Assembly: GCA_910584875.1 (NCBI GenBank) | Contig: CAJUDA010000020.1 | Location: forward strand, 1-61,593 | Direction of reading: 5' to 3' | Length of the DNA stretch: 61,593 nt | Origin: an uncultured Eubacterium sp. | Lineage (GTDB): Bacteria; Bacillota; Clostridia; Lachnospirales; Lachnospiraceae | Shown here: piece by piece, positions 6,347 to 15,026 of the stretch | Layout of the letters: every line of letters starts with the position of its first letter | Numbering within the stretch: the first letter of the stretch is position 1 | The notes under the pieces: model-generated | Told to the model about the DNA's origin: nothing | The model's database searches: none | The model's input: the letters and a program-made list of their open reading frames with translations, nothing else | Made by a program: the position numbers and the translations under genes

Positions 6347-8077
6347 TTAGTAGTGCATATGATACAGCTTCTCGTAGATACCACCCCTTGCCAGAAGTTC
6401 TTCGTGGGTTCCTGTCTCGGCAATCCCTTCTTCTGTGAGCACAAGTATTTTTTCAGCATTCTGGATGGTGGTAAGACGGTGGGCGATTACGAAGGTGGTG
6501 CGGTTCTTTGCCAGCTTCTCCAGGGAATCCTGTACCACTTTTTCACTCTCGTTGTCCAGAGCCGAGGTTGCTTCATCAAAAATCAGTACAGGCGGGTTTT
6601 TGAGGAATACTCTGGCGATAGACAGACGCTGCTTCTGTCCGCCGGACAGTTTGATGCCCCGTTGTCCGATATCGGTGTCATATCCATCCGGAAAAGCCAT
6701 GATAAATTCATGGGCATTGGCATTTTTGGCGGCATTGATAACCTCTTCTCTTGTAGCGCCGGGTTTCCCGTAAGCGATGTTTTCGTAGATCGAGCCGGCA
6801 AAGAGATAAACATCCTGCTGTACGATCCCGATCTGACTGCGGAGACTCTGCAGCGTTACTTCGCGGACATCATAGCCGTCAATTTTTACACAGCCGCCGG
6901 TGACATCATAAAACCGGGGGATCAGGGAGCAGAGAGTCGTTTTTCCGGCGCCGGAGGAGCCTACCAGCGCTACATAAGAGCCGGAAGGCACGTCCAGACT
7001 GATGTGGTGCAGGACACGGTTATTATTCTCTTTATAATGGAAGGAAACATTTTCAAAAGAGATATTTCCTTTAACTGCCGGGAGCGGGATGGCATCTTTG
7101 CTGTCCCGGATATCCGGCATGATATCCATGATCTCGCGGAACCGTTCAAAACCGGTGTATCCATTCTGGAACTGCTCTGTGAAGTCTACCAGAGTCCGGA
7201 TCGGCTCAGTAAAAACGCCGATATAGAGAAGGAAGGTGATGAGATCACTGATGTTCACGCGCTGAAAGGCAATCAGGAGACCGCCCATGAGGATGACATT
7301 GACCTGGATCAGTGTGGTGAAGAGACCGACACCTGCCTGGAAACTGCCCATATAGTGATAACTGTTTTTCTTTGCCGAGAGAAAGGCATCGTTCCCCTGC
7401 TTGAACTTGTTGTTCTCGATTTCTTCATTGGCAAACGATTTTACAACACGGATGCCGGAGAGATTATCCTCGATCTGGGCATTGATGTCGGCGATCTTCT
7501 CGCGGTTTCGTTTAAAGGCGCGGCGCATTTTGCGGTTGAGGAAGAAGGCGAACAGGAACATAAATGGGAGGACGATAAAAGCTGCCAGAACGAGCCAGCC
7601 GTTGATATTCATCAGGATGATAAAAGCGCCTGTGATCTTCAGGACAGAGAGGATGATATTTTCGGGACCATGGTGGAGCAGTTCCGTGATATCGAAAAGG
7701 TCGGAGGTGATCCGGCTCATCAGCTGTCCTACCTTGGCGTCATCATAAAAAGAAAAAGAGAGCTTCTGCATATGGTCAAAAATTTCGGCGCGCATATTGT
7801 ATTCCATCTTTGCTCCCATGACATGTCCGTAGTTGCCGATAAAGAAACGGCTGTAGCAGTCAGCGGCAAGTAATAGTATCAGAAAGAAAGCGATAAATGG
7901 GAGCTGATGTAGGATTTCATCCGATGGAAGGTAAAAAAGAGTAGAGGTGACATAACGGACTACCAGCGGGATCACCAGCGCAACTCCGGCAGACAGGGCA
8001 GCGAACAGCATATCCAGCCAGAACGTTTTCCTATATGGTTTGTAATAACCGATCATTTTGCGAAGATTCGTATTCAT
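6347..8077 (-). CDS. ABC exporter, fused permease-ATPase (MsbA/lipid-type)
   Basis: A 576-residue half-transporter that acts as a dimer in the cytoplasmic membrane. Residues 1-310 contain about six membrane helices of the type-1 exporter fold. The nucleotide-binding domain has Walker A GSSGAGKTT, signature LSGGQKQR, Walker B VLIFDEATS and switch IAHRLTT. It resembles the MsbA/multidrug group; the substrate cannot be inferred. AAAGGA lies upstream of the ATG. The sigma/anti-sigma operon in the same direction ends at a terminator 44 bases before this start, so this gene should have its own promoter, not resolved here. Confidence 0.9.
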   Translation of the reverse strand: MNTNLRKMIGYYKPYRKTFWLDMLFAALSAGVALVIPLVVRYVTSTLFYLPSDEILHQLPFIAFFLILLLAADCYSRFFIGNYGHVMGAKMEYNMRAEIFDHMQKLSFSFYDDAKVGQLMSRITSDLFDITELLHHGPENIILSVLKITGAFIILMNINGWLVLAAFIVLPFMFLFAFFLNRKMRRAFKRNREKIADINAQIEDNLSGIRVVKSFANEEIENNKFKQGNDAFLSAKKNSYHYMGSFQAGVGLFTTLIQVNVILMGGLLIAFQRVNISDLITFLLYIGVFTEPIRTLVDFTEQFQNGYTGFERFREIMDIMPDIRDSKDAIPLPAVKGNISFENVSFHYKENNNRVLHHISLDVPSGSYVALVGSSGAGKTTLCSLIPRFYDVTGGCVKIDGYDVREVTLQSLRSQIGIVQQDVYLFAGSIYENIAYGKPGATREEVINAAKNANAHEFIMAFPDGYDTDIGQRGIKLSGGQKQRLSIARVFLKNPPVLIFDEATSALDNESEKVVQDSLEKLAKNRTTFVIAHRLTTIQNAEKILVLTEEGIAETGTHEELLARGGIYEKLYHMHY

Positions 8078-8121
8078 GTAGATACCGGTCCTTTCTATAT
8101 AGTTTGTTGTGAACCATCAAA

Positions 8122-8157
8122 AGAAAATGGGCAGCCAAACAACGCTACCCATTTTCT
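8122..8157 (-). terminator. Terminator of the sigma/anti-sigma operon
   Basis: A 14-bp stem (agaaaatgggtagc / gctgcccattttct on the minus strand, one mismatch) is followed by a T-rich tract. It lies 44 bases past the stop codon of the anti-sigma-like gene. Confidence 0.75.
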
Positions 8158-8201
8158 GGTACGGTATCAATATAGTAGCATATCAGGAAAAAGATTTCAA
8201 T

Positions 8202-9713
8202 TCAAAAATCCAGTTTTATGGGTGATTGCAGATCTTCTTTGTAATACTGGATATTTAATTTATTGGTGGAGATATAATCCTTTATCATCCTTATGATTTC
8301 TTTTCGCCGGATTTCCTGACCTTTACTGGAATATTTTTTGTACATTTGCTGAGAAAGAGTTATATCATTGTCGCACATGGCCGCCATATCCTCTATCATA
8401 TAAGAACCGTCACGGGGATGTACGATTTTTTCAACTTCATATCCATGACTGTTTTTTTGGAGATAAGCACAGCCATACCCGGTGAAGCCAGAAGATAATC
8501 CTGTTTCATAGAGCATATTGCCGGAGCGTTTACATCCACATATAGAAAAGTCACCGTACACTTTTGTGTATTTTTTTGTTTCTCTTATTTCATATATATT
8601 GATTACCGGCAGAATAAGAGTATCGTCTGGATAATGGGTCTCACAAGAAATTCCCACATCATAGTAGACGCCGTTAAACAGAGTCGGATCCTTTATTGCA
8701 CAGTCTGCCAATGCTTTGGCGATGGGATTTTCTATTTTGTATTTGTAGTCAGGGAGAGACTGCTTTTTTTGCGCATCTGGTAATTCTGCCCTGAGTTCCA
8801 GCAGCTCTTCGGTACTTTTGCCAGAATTTATATCTTTTGTGCAGAGAAAAAAGCGATATTCTGTTTTACCGGACGTCCTGTCATTGTCTTTTACGGAAGA
8901 TACAGCCAGTGTCGATACATAAGTCCCGTCATTTGTGCCCTTCCATAATATAGCGTGGGGGCTGAAAATCCAGGATTCTCTGCTCAGCAGTTCTTCACCA
9001 AATAAGGCATAGACTTCTGTTTCATACGTGTCCCGCCGGGACTCTTTCTGGTAGGCGGCCCAGCGCTTGTCTAAAGAATCAGAGATAATCTCTGTCCTCA
9101 CTGGTTTCAGGGCTTTTACTTCCCCGGCTGTCAGAGAGCGGCATTGGGACAGGTCATAAATATAACTGGATTCCTGTCTGTTTTTGTTGTGGTGGTTGTA
9201 AATGGTCAATTGGTCCTTTTCGGGAAGAAAACGTGTGGTGGGAATGTCGTCTTCAAAATAATAACATCCAATTTCTTTCAGATCGATGGTTCCAACCACT
9301 CGTTTTTGTTTTCTGTCATACAGGATAAGTCCCAGGGTGCTGGCAAATATGACGCGTTCCTCATTACAATCGATAAATTCTGCCATGTCCAGACCATGAA
9401 AGGCATAGTTAACTGTCTGGTCTACAACCTCCTGTGGGTTGCCTGTGTTGTCCCACAATTTTTTCAGTGCCCCGGCAATGCTGCCCCCGCTCTGGACATA
9501 GACAAGTATGACTGTGACCAGACAAACGCAGAGGGAGGCAATACACCATTTTTGGATCAAAGCATTTTTGGGGCGCGGTGTTTTTTGTTTTGTTTCAGAT
9601 AAATGGTATGCGGGTTCTCCGGCAGCATTTCTGAGGTTTTGCCATACCTCGTTTTTGGTCTTATCGGGCAGTTTGATTTTCCCGAACGCATTTTTCAAAA
9701 TATTCTGTCCCAT
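8202..9713 (-). CDS. Putative anti-sigma factor, single-pass membrane protein
   Basis: A 503-residue protein with a cytoplasmic N-terminus of about 55 residues, one membrane helix (IASLCVCLVTVILVYV, near residues 58-73), and a large outside domain of about 420 residues with repeated beta-type segments. I do not recognise a named family. The topology and position directly after an ECF sigma gene make a membrane anti-sigma role likely: the N-terminus would hold the sigma factor and the outer domain would sense a signal. AAGGAGGG precedes the ATG. It overlaps the sigma gene by 53 bases, which implies coupled translation. Confidence 0.6.
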   Translation of the reverse strand: MGQNILKNAFGKIKLPDKTKNEVWQNLRNAAGEPAYHLSETKQKTPRPKNALIQKWCIASLCVCLVTVILVYVQSGGSIAGALKKLWDNTGNPQEVVDQTVNYAFHGLDMAEFIDCNEERVIFASTLGLILYDRKQKRVVGTIDLKEIGCYYFEDDIPTTRFLPEKDQLTIYNHHNKNRQESSYIYDLSQCRSLTAGEVKALKPVRTEIISDSLDKRWAAYQKESRRDTYETEVYALFGEELLSRESWIFSPHAILWKGTNDGTYVSTLAVSSVKDNDRTSGKTEYRFFLCTKDINSGKSTEELLELRAELPDAQKKQSLPDYKYKIENPIAKALADCAIKDPTLFNGVYYDVGISCETHYPDDTLILPVINIYEIRETKKYTKVYGDFSICGCKRSGNMLYETGLSSGFTGYGCAYLQKNSHGYEVEKIVHPRDGSYMIEDMAAMCDNDITLSQQMYKKYSSKGQEIRRKEIIRMIKDYISTNKLNIQYYKEDLQSPIKLDF

Positions 9714-10185
9714 AATTTCCCTCCTTTTCGATCCATTTGCGTAGTTTCTTCCGCCCGGCGGCCAGCTGCGACTGGATCGTGCTTTCTTTTCGCCCCAGCA
9801 TACTGCTTATCTCACGGACGGAATAGTCTTCATAATAATATAAATATAAAACATCTCTGTATTTGACAGGCAGTTTCATAACGATCTCCAGTAAAGCCCC
9901 TTCTTCGGATGCAGTCGTCTCACCTGCTTCTCTCCAGTTCTCCATCGACACCCTTTTTTTGTGCCAGAAACTTTTTAACTGGTCAAAACAATAATTTTTG
10001 GCTGTGCGGATACACCATGCTTTTTCGTGTTCTTCGTCCTTAAAAGAAACCGGGTTTTCCAGTAGTTTTAAAAAGACTTCCTGCAGCCCATCCTGAGCGT
10101 CGCTTTCATTTTTCAGATAGATCAGACAGATTCGGTATACCCGTTCTGCCTGCCGGTCATAGATTTTTTTGAATTGCCACATCAT
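9661..10185 (-). CDS. ECF-type RNA polymerase sigma factor
   Basis: A 174-residue sigma-70 family protein with only regions 2 and 4. Region 2 contains the DAQDGLQEVFLKLL motif and the AWCIRTAKNYCFDQLKSF segment. Region 4 contains the helix-turn-helix YSVREISSMLGRKESTIQSQ. I chose the ATG at 10185 because GGGAGGA lies just upstream; a longer frame from 10230 has no site. The C-terminal codons overlap the anti-sigma-like gene. It should direct a small regulon, possibly including its own operon. Confidence 0.85.
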   Translation of the reverse strand: MMWQFKKIYDRQAERVYRICLIYLKNESDAQDGLQEVFLKLLENPVSFKDEEHEKAWCIRTAKNYCFDQLKSFWHKKRVSMENWREAGETTASEEGALLEIVMKLPVKYRDVLYLYYYEDYSVREISSMLGRKESTIQSQLAAGRKKLRKWIEKEGNYGTEYFEKCVRENQTAR

Positions 10186-10374
10186 ATTCCTCCCTTCGCG
10201 CGCAAAATTTCTGTAAGAGCATTGTAACACACTCTGTAATATAAACGAATGAGGACAGGAAAATATCCAGTATCAGATGTTTTTTAAATAATTGGACCCA
10301 GATTTATCTTGAACGCTCCAGAATGATTTAGTATAATTATTATAAAATACGAAGGAAAAAGGGTGGTGGTATAG

Positions 10375-11229
10375 ATGCAGGAGAGAAGGTCAGAAGGCTG
10401 GGCATCAGCAGGAAAGACAAGAGGGATTGCCCTGTTTCTGTGTCTGGCAGTTATGCTGGAGTGGATGCCGGGCAGCATTACAGCAGAGGCGAAAAAAAAG
10501 AAAGCATTGAAGGATTATCCGGTGACATCCTATGACTGGGGACTGAGACTCAACAGAGAGCATAAAAAACCCGGTGGTTCCGGACCGGCGGGATGGAAAC
10601 TGAAAAAGGATGCTGCTTATTATGTGGGGAAGCACTCAAAGAAGGACCCGGTGGTTTATCTGACGTTTGACTGTGGTTATGAGGCAGGTTATACCAGAAA
10701 GATACTAAAAAAATTAAAGAAAAATAAGGTAAAGGCACTCTTTTTTGTGACCAGACCTTATATCATGCAAAATCCCGGTATTGTGAAACGGATGAAAAAA
10801 GAGGGACATCTGGTGGGAAATCATACTTCTACTCATCCGCGTATGGCAAAACTGGGTGTGAAACGAATCCGTAAAGAGATCCGGGACTGTGAGAAGGCAA
10901 TGGAAAAAAAGACAGGTTATGAAATGGATCCTTATCTGAGACCACCAGAAGGAAATTTCAGTATCCGCAGTGTCAAGGTGGCACAAAGTATGGGATATGC
11001 AACAATTTTCTGGAGCCTTGCTTACTATGATTATGATACGGCAAATCAGCCGGGAGCCGATTATGTTGTGCGCAAATTTCGGATGCACCACCATAATGGC
11101 ATGATCCCTCTGATCCATACCTGTTCTAAATCCAATACAGAGGCGCTGGGGAAGGTGATAAAATTATTAAAGAAAAAAGGATACCGGTTTGGTACCCTGG
11201 ATGAGTTTATATTTGATACAGAAGAATAA
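10375..11229 (+). CDS. PdaA-like polysaccharide deacetylase (spore cortex)
   Basis: A 284-residue secreted or membrane-attached deacetylase of carbohydrate esterase family 4. An N-terminal hydrophobic segment (IALFLCLAVMLEWMPGSITA) is a signal peptide. Catalytic motif 1 reads TFDCGYEAGYT, matching the PdaA type TFDNGYENGYT rather than the usual TFDDG. Motif 2 is GNHTSTHP, followed by RPPEG and a late LIHTCS. PdaA removes the acetyl group before muramic delta-lactam formation in spore cortex. With cotJ at 40.6-41.7 kb this supports a spore former. A PgdA-like role in vegetative wall is the alternative. Confidence 0.82.
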   Translation: MQERRSEGWASAGKTRGIALFLCLAVMLEWMPGSITAEAKKKKALKDYPVTSYDWGLRLNREHKKPGGSGPAGWKLKKDAAYYVGKHSKKDPVVYLTFDCGYEAGYTRKILKKLKKNKVKALFFVTRPYIMQNPGIVKRMKKEGHLVGNHTSTHPRMAKLGVKRIRKEIRDCEKAMEKKTGYEMDPYLRPPEGNFSIRSVKVAQSMGYATIFWSLAYYDYDTANQPGADYVVRKFRMHHHNGMIPLIHTCSKSNTEALGKVIKLLKKKGYRFGTLDEFIFDTEE

Positions 11230-11230
11230 A

Positions 11231-11313
11231 TGCGGATAACAGGAATCGAACCTGCATGGGGGTTGCCCACTAGAACCTAAATCTAGCGCGTCTGCCAGTT
11301 CCGCCATATCCGC
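11231..11313 (-). tRNA. tRNA-Leu (anticodon TAG)
   Basis: On the minus strand the acceptor stem gcggata pairs with tatccgc, with discriminator A. The anticodon stem ctaga/tctag encloses tttaggt, giving anticodon TAG. A long variable arm (tgggcaacccccatg) is typical of Leu. The T arm contains ggttcgattcc. It stands alone, one base past the stop codon of the convergent deacetylase gene. Confidence 0.95.
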
Positions 11314-11486
11314 AGAAAAGTTCAATTGGCATTGTCTGGTCCACAGCCTTTGAACCAGAACAATTATATCAGAAAAATAATAATTGTGCAATAATTTTGT
11401 TGCCGAATCAAATCAAGTCTGTTACAATGAATGTGACCAGGCGGCAGTGCCGCATGGATGGAAACGAGTGGAAGGAGGAGTTTGCG

Positions 11487-11615
11487 ATGAATATGACGAC
11501 AGCGCTTTTGATGTTAGGAGGGTTTGTGCTGCTTGCCGTGATCATAGTAGTGGCGGTAGTGGCGGTAACTGTTGCGGGAGCTTTTAATACAATAAAAGAT
11601 GAGGATGAAATATAG
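11487..11615 (+). CDS. Small single-pass membrane protein
   Basis: A 42-residue protein: a short N-terminus, one long hydrophobic helix (LMLGGFVLLAVIIVVAVVAV) and an acidic tail ending IKDEDEI. AAGGAGGAG is well placed before ATG 11487; an in-frame start at 11397 has no site. No family is recognised. It sits 130 bases upstream of the bile salt hydrolase gene in the same direction, so a shared transcript is possible. Confidence 0.6.
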   Translation: MNMTTALLMLGGFVLLAVIIVVAVVAVTVAGAFNTIKDEDEI

Positions 11616-11745
11616 GCTTTTTTGCAGGGATACTTACGAAAAATCAATATAAACCAGGAATTGGATGATGCCACCAAAGATAGTGATGCGATTTGGCAGA
11701 CTATCGGGTGGTATTTTTTTGTCATTTAAGAAAGGAGATTATGAC

Positions 11746-12723
11746 ATGTGTACAGCAGCGACGTATAAGACCAAAGATTTTTATTTCGGGAGAACTCTGG
11801 ATTATGATTTTGCTTACGATGATGAGGTTACCATTACGCCCAGGAATTTTCCGTTCTGTTTCCGGTGTATGGGGACGATGAAAACCCATTATGCGATGAT
11901 CGGTATGGCATATGTTGTGCGGGATTATCCTTTATATTGTGATGCCGTCAATGAAAAAGGACTGGGGATGGCGGGGCTCAATTTTGTGGGAAATGCTGTT
12001 TACAGGGAGATGATGCGAAACAAAAATAATATTGCCAGTTATGAATTTATTCCGTGGATTCTGGGGCAGTGTGCGACAGTAAAGGAGGCCCGTGAACTTC
12101 TGGGCAGGATCAATCTTACCAATATGGCGTTTAGCGAAGAACTTCCGCCGGCGCAGCTTCACTGGATCATTGCCGGCGAAGATGGAGCGATCACGGTGGA
12201 GTCAGTCAAAGAAGGGATACGGATTTATGACAATCCGGTTGGGATACTGACGAACAATCCGTCCTTTGAACAGCAGATGTTTCAGTTAAATAACTATATG
12301 TATCTCTCACCGAAAGAGCCGAAGAATAATTTTTGCGCTTCGCTGCCCCTGAGCACTTACAGCCGGGGGATGGGGGCGATGGGAATGCCGGGTGACCTGT
12401 CTTCAGAGTCCCGGTTTGTGCGGGCGGCTTTTACCAGAATGAACTCAGTCTGTGAAGGAGATACAGAGGAGGACAGTGTCAGCCAGTTTTTTCATATTCT
12501 GGGATCGGTAGAACAGCAGAGAGGATGTTGTGATGTCGGGGACGGGAAATATGAGGTGACCTTATATACTTCATGCTGCAATGCCAGCCGGGGAATATAT
12601 TATTATACGTCCTATGATAATCATCAGATCAGCGCCGTGGATCTGCACAGGGAAGATCTTGACTGTACCCGCCTGGTGCGGTATCCACTGATCCATGGCG
12701 AACAGATCCGGTGGCAGAACTGA
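11746..12723 (+). CDS. bsh: Bile salt hydrolase (choloylglycine hydrolase family)
   Basis: A 325-residue Ntn hydrolase that cleaves the amide bond of glycine- or taurine-conjugated bile acids. AAAGGAG lies before ATG 11746, and the next codon is Cys, so the N-terminal nucleophile Cys2 is present once Met is removed. Arg16 and Asp19 (GRTLDYDF) match the substrate-pocket pair. TNNP near residue 175 holds the conserved Asn, and GMPGDLSSESRFVRA carries the late conserved Arg. No signal peptide, as usual for intracellular enzymes. Penicillin V acylases share the fold, but the GDLSS.SRFVRA stretch favours BSH. This points to an intestinal host. Confidence 0.88.
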   Translation: MCTAATYKTKDFYFGRTLDYDFAYDDEVTITPRNFPFCFRCMGTMKTHYAMIGMAYVVRDYPLYCDAVNEKGLGMAGLNFVGNAVYREMMRNKNNIASYEFIPWILGQCATVKEARELLGRINLTNMAFSEELPPAQLHWIIAGEDGAITVESVKEGIRIYDNPVGILTNNPSFEQQMFQLNNYMYLSPKEPKNNFCASLPLSTYSRGMGAMGMPGDLSSESRFVRAAFTRMNSVCEGDTEEDSVSQFFHILGSVEQQRGCCDVGDGKYEVTLYTSCCNASRGIYYYTSYDNHQISAVDLHREDLDCTRLVRYPLIHGEQIRWQN

Positions 12724-12743
12724 TATAATATTTAACAATATAC

Positions 12744-12772
12744 TTGACAGTAGGAAAAGTATGTGCTATCCT
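12744..12772 (+). promoter_or_regulatory. Sigma-A promoter of the padR operon
   Basis: TTGACA is followed after 17 bases (gtaggaaaagtatgtgc) by TATCCT. It lies about 100 bases before the padR start, leaving a leader that contains the inverted repeat at 12789-12818. Confidence 0.65.
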
Positions 12773-12788
12773 TACTTCATCAGACGTA

Positions 12789-12818
12789 CTACGACAGACG
12801 TATCAACGGTGGTCGTAG
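12789..12818 (+). promoter_or_regulatory. Inverted repeat upstream of padR (possible operator)
   Basis: ctacgac and gtcgtag form a perfect 7-bp inverted repeat with a 16-base spacer, and cagacgta occurs twice nearby (12781 and 12795). It lies just downstream of the promoter, where a PadR-type autorepressor could bind. The binding itself is inference. Confidence 0.4.
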
Positions 12819-12875
12819 CAACGACAGATGCAGTTTGGCATGGCACATATTTTTATGAATAGGAGGGTGATCACT

Positions 12876-13232
12876 ATGAACAGCATAAGCAGTGATGTGA
12901 TCCGTGGTTACAATGATACCATGATTCTGTTCCTGCTCTTACAAAATCCCTCTTACGGGTATGAGGTCTCAAAGCAGATCAAAGAGTTGTCGTCAGAGAA
13001 ATATATCATCAAAGAGACAACCCTGTATTCCGCGTTTACCCGTATGGAGAAAAACGGTTATGTTGAGTCCTTTTCGGCAGAGGGAAGCGGTACTGGCAAG
13101 AGAAGGACGTATTACCGTATTACCGATCATGGCCGCCAGTATTACAGGGATAAGTGTGATGAGTGGAATCTGACAAAAGAGGTGGTAGAACATTTCATTA
13201 TGAAAGAGGGGGATAAGGATGGAGACGATTAA
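12876..13232 (+). CDS. PadR-family transcriptional regulator
   Basis: A 118-residue winged-helix repressor. The pattern ILFLLLQNPSYGYEVSKQI followed by TLYSAFTRMEKNGYVES and RRTYYRITDHGRQYY is the PadR signature. The C-terminal helix is short, as in the PadR-s2 group. AGGAGGGTG is spaced correctly before ATG 12876. It overlaps the next gene by 14 bases, and a third gene overlaps that one by 4, so the three form one operon. PadR proteins usually repress the membrane protein genes next to them and respond to cell-envelope compounds. Confidence 0.88.
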   Translation: MNSISSDVIRGYNDTMILFLLLQNPSYGYEVSKQIKELSSEKYIIKETTLYSAFTRMEKNGYVESFSAEGSGTGKRRTYYRITDHGRQYYRDKCDEWNLTKEVVEHFIMKEGDKDGDD

Positions 13233-14256
13233 ACAGTATTTGGAAACAATGTTTGCCAGTCTGCCGGATACTCCGGAGGTACGCAAGGCGAAAGAAGAAC
13301 TGCTGGAGATGATGGAGGATAAGTACAATGAGCTTCTGGCAGAAGGGAAGAGTGACAATGAAGCGGTCGGGATCGTCATCGCGGAATTTGGAAACCTGGA
13401 TGAAGTAGCAGAAGAGCTTGGAATCCGGGGAGTTATGGATGGAGAGAGAGGTTCTTCGGGGATGGGAAGGGCTGCGTCGCGACATGTGACAGCAGAAGAA
13501 GCAGAGCAGTTTTTAAAAGATAAAAAGAAGGATTCGTTTAAGACTGCTCTTGGTGTGCTTCTCTGCATATACTGCGTGATCGGGCCTATTATGACAGATG
13601 CCGTGTTCCGGCTGCAGGGTACTGCCGGTGCGGATGCCATAGGGGTTTCGCTTATGATGGGTATGATCGGTGCTGCCGTCTGCCTGTTTGTATATTCTTC
13701 GCTGATCATGAAAAAATGGTCTTTTTTACAAAAAGAACCGTTTCACCTGGATTTTCTGACAAAACAGAAATTAGCAGCAAAAAAGGAAGATTTCCGGGTG
13801 CCCCATGCCATGTCACTGACAATCGGCATCGTACTCTGTGTGGTCAGCTTTGTGCCGGCAGCGATCCTCAGTGAGGTGGAATTTCATTTCAACCGCGTCG
13901 TTGATCTGGATTCACTGGGTGGAGCGTTCTTATTTGTCCTGGTAGGAATTGGGGTTTTCCTGATCGTTTATGCCAGTATGGTGAATGGAAGTTTTGATAC
14001 TTTGCTGAAAAATTCTGGTACTGTGGGGACTTCTGGCAGGGGTGCATATAAAGGGAGACCTTCCGGGAAGGAAAAATATATCTCGCCGGGAGCGGAAATC
14101 TTTTTGTCAGTATACTGGTACTCTGTTACCTGTATCTATCTCATATGGAGTTTTCTCACCTTTAACTGGCATTTTACATGGATCGTATGGCCGGTAGCTG
14201 CGGTTATGTATGCCGGTCTGTCAAAGGTATTGAAAGTGGAGGAGGATGACGAATGA
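13219..14256 (+). CDS. DUF1700/permease-prefix-like membrane protein
   Basis: A 345-residue protein. Residues 1-75 are a charged helical domain (EVRKAKEELLEMMEDKYNEL ... AVGIVIAEFGNLDEVAEELG), like the DUF1700/permease-prefix domain often encoded next to PadR regulators. The rest has about six membrane helices in pairs separated by charged loops. The start is ATG 13219 with GGGGGATAAGG upstream, inside the padR 3' end. Function unknown; family members in such operons are often linked to envelope stress or antimicrobial response. Confidence 0.72.
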   Translation: METIKQYLETMFASLPDTPEVRKAKEELLEMMEDKYNELLAEGKSDNEAVGIVIAEFGNLDEVAEELGIRGVMDGERGSSGMGRAASRHVTAEEAEQFLKDKKKDSFKTALGVLLCIYCVIGPIMTDAVFRLQGTAGADAIGVSLMMGMIGAAVCLFVYSSLIMKKWSFLQKEPFHLDFLTKQKLAAKKEDFRVPHAMSLTIGIVLCVVSFVPAAILSEVEFHFNRVVDLDSLGGAFLFVLVGIGVFLIVYASMVNGSFDTLLKNSGTVGTSGRGAYKGRPSGKEKYISPGAEIFLSVYWYSVTCIYLIWSFLTFNWHFTWIVWPVAAVMYAGLSKVLKVEEDDE

Positions 14257-15026
14257 AAAAAATGTATATTGTGGTACTATCGACGGTAACGGTATTATGT
14301 ATTGTTGTAGGGACAATGGCTCATACAGGAGGATGGTTTTCTGGTTTGCCCTTTGGAGACAGTTCCGAGGGAGCTTCCGAATATTCTGAGGAGCAGCCCG
14401 CATTCCGGTCTCTGGAGATCAAGGCAGACATTATGAGTATCACGATCCAGAGAGGCAGCAGCTATCATATCAGTTATAAAGCGTCAGAAAATATCAGACC
14501 GAAAATTAAGGTTGAAGGAGAGACACTGGTTGTGACGCAGCCGGAGAAAAAAAGAATATTTGGCAATTTTTTTGGTAATAAAAAATGTGAAATGATACTG
14601 ACTGTGCCAGAGGGAGTACAGCTTTCGCGTGCCGATTTCAATCTGGATGTCGGTAATCTGAGGATAGAAGATCTGAATGTGGATCAGATGAAGGTATTGG
14701 CAGATGTCGGAAACGTGGAGATGGTGTCCTGTACCGGGAACCGTCTGGAGGCAGAGACAGATGTGGGCAATATCGATATCCGTTCCAGTAAGTTTACCGA
14801 TACGCAGATTGAATCAGATATTGGAAACGTTTTTGTTTCCGGGATTGGTGAACTTTCGGGTTATACGGTCGGATTATCAACAGATATCGGGAAAGTGACC
14901 GTAAACGGGGAAAAGTGTAAAAGGCAGTTCAATCAGACGGCAGCCGGTAAGGATGACGGACGCCGCCTGATGGTGGAAACGGATACTGGAAATATCGAGA
15001 TTGAAGAAAGCGCTATCTCGCAATAA
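14253..15026 (+). CDS. DUF4097-type repeat protein with membrane anchor
   Basis: A 257-residue protein with one N-terminal hydrophobic segment (anchor or signal peptide) and an outside beta-repeat domain. From about residue 130 a motif D-[VIT]-G-[NK]-[LVI]-x-[IVM] recurs six times: DVGNLRIE, DVGNVEMV, DVGNIDIR, DIGNVFVS, DIGKVTVN, DTGNIEIE. This is the stacked beta pattern of DUF4097 (GIN/adhesin-like) proteins. Translation is coupled to the preceding gene through ATGA. Its 3' end overlaps prmA on the other strand by 14 bases. Function is unknown; co-operon with PadR suggests an envelope role. Confidence 0.72.
   Translation: MKKMYIVVLSTVTVLCIVVGTMAHTGGWFSGLPFGDSSEGASEYSEEQPAFRSLEIKADIMSITIQRGSSYHISYKASENIRPKIKVEGETLVVTQPEKKRIFGNFFGNKKCEMILTVPEGVQLSRADFNLDVGNLRIEDLNVDQMKVLADVGNVEMVSCTGNRLEAETDVGNIDIRSSKFTDTQIESDIGNVFVSGIGELSGYTVGLSTDIGKVTVNGEKCKRQFNQTAAGKDDGRRLMVETDTGNIEIEESAISQ

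Noticed and set aside
6353..7873. 506-codon plus-strand ORF opposite the ABC exporter gene
   Set aside because: It is fully antisense to a gene with complete exporter motifs, shows no family motif of its own, and has no ribosome binding site. It is a composition shadow.
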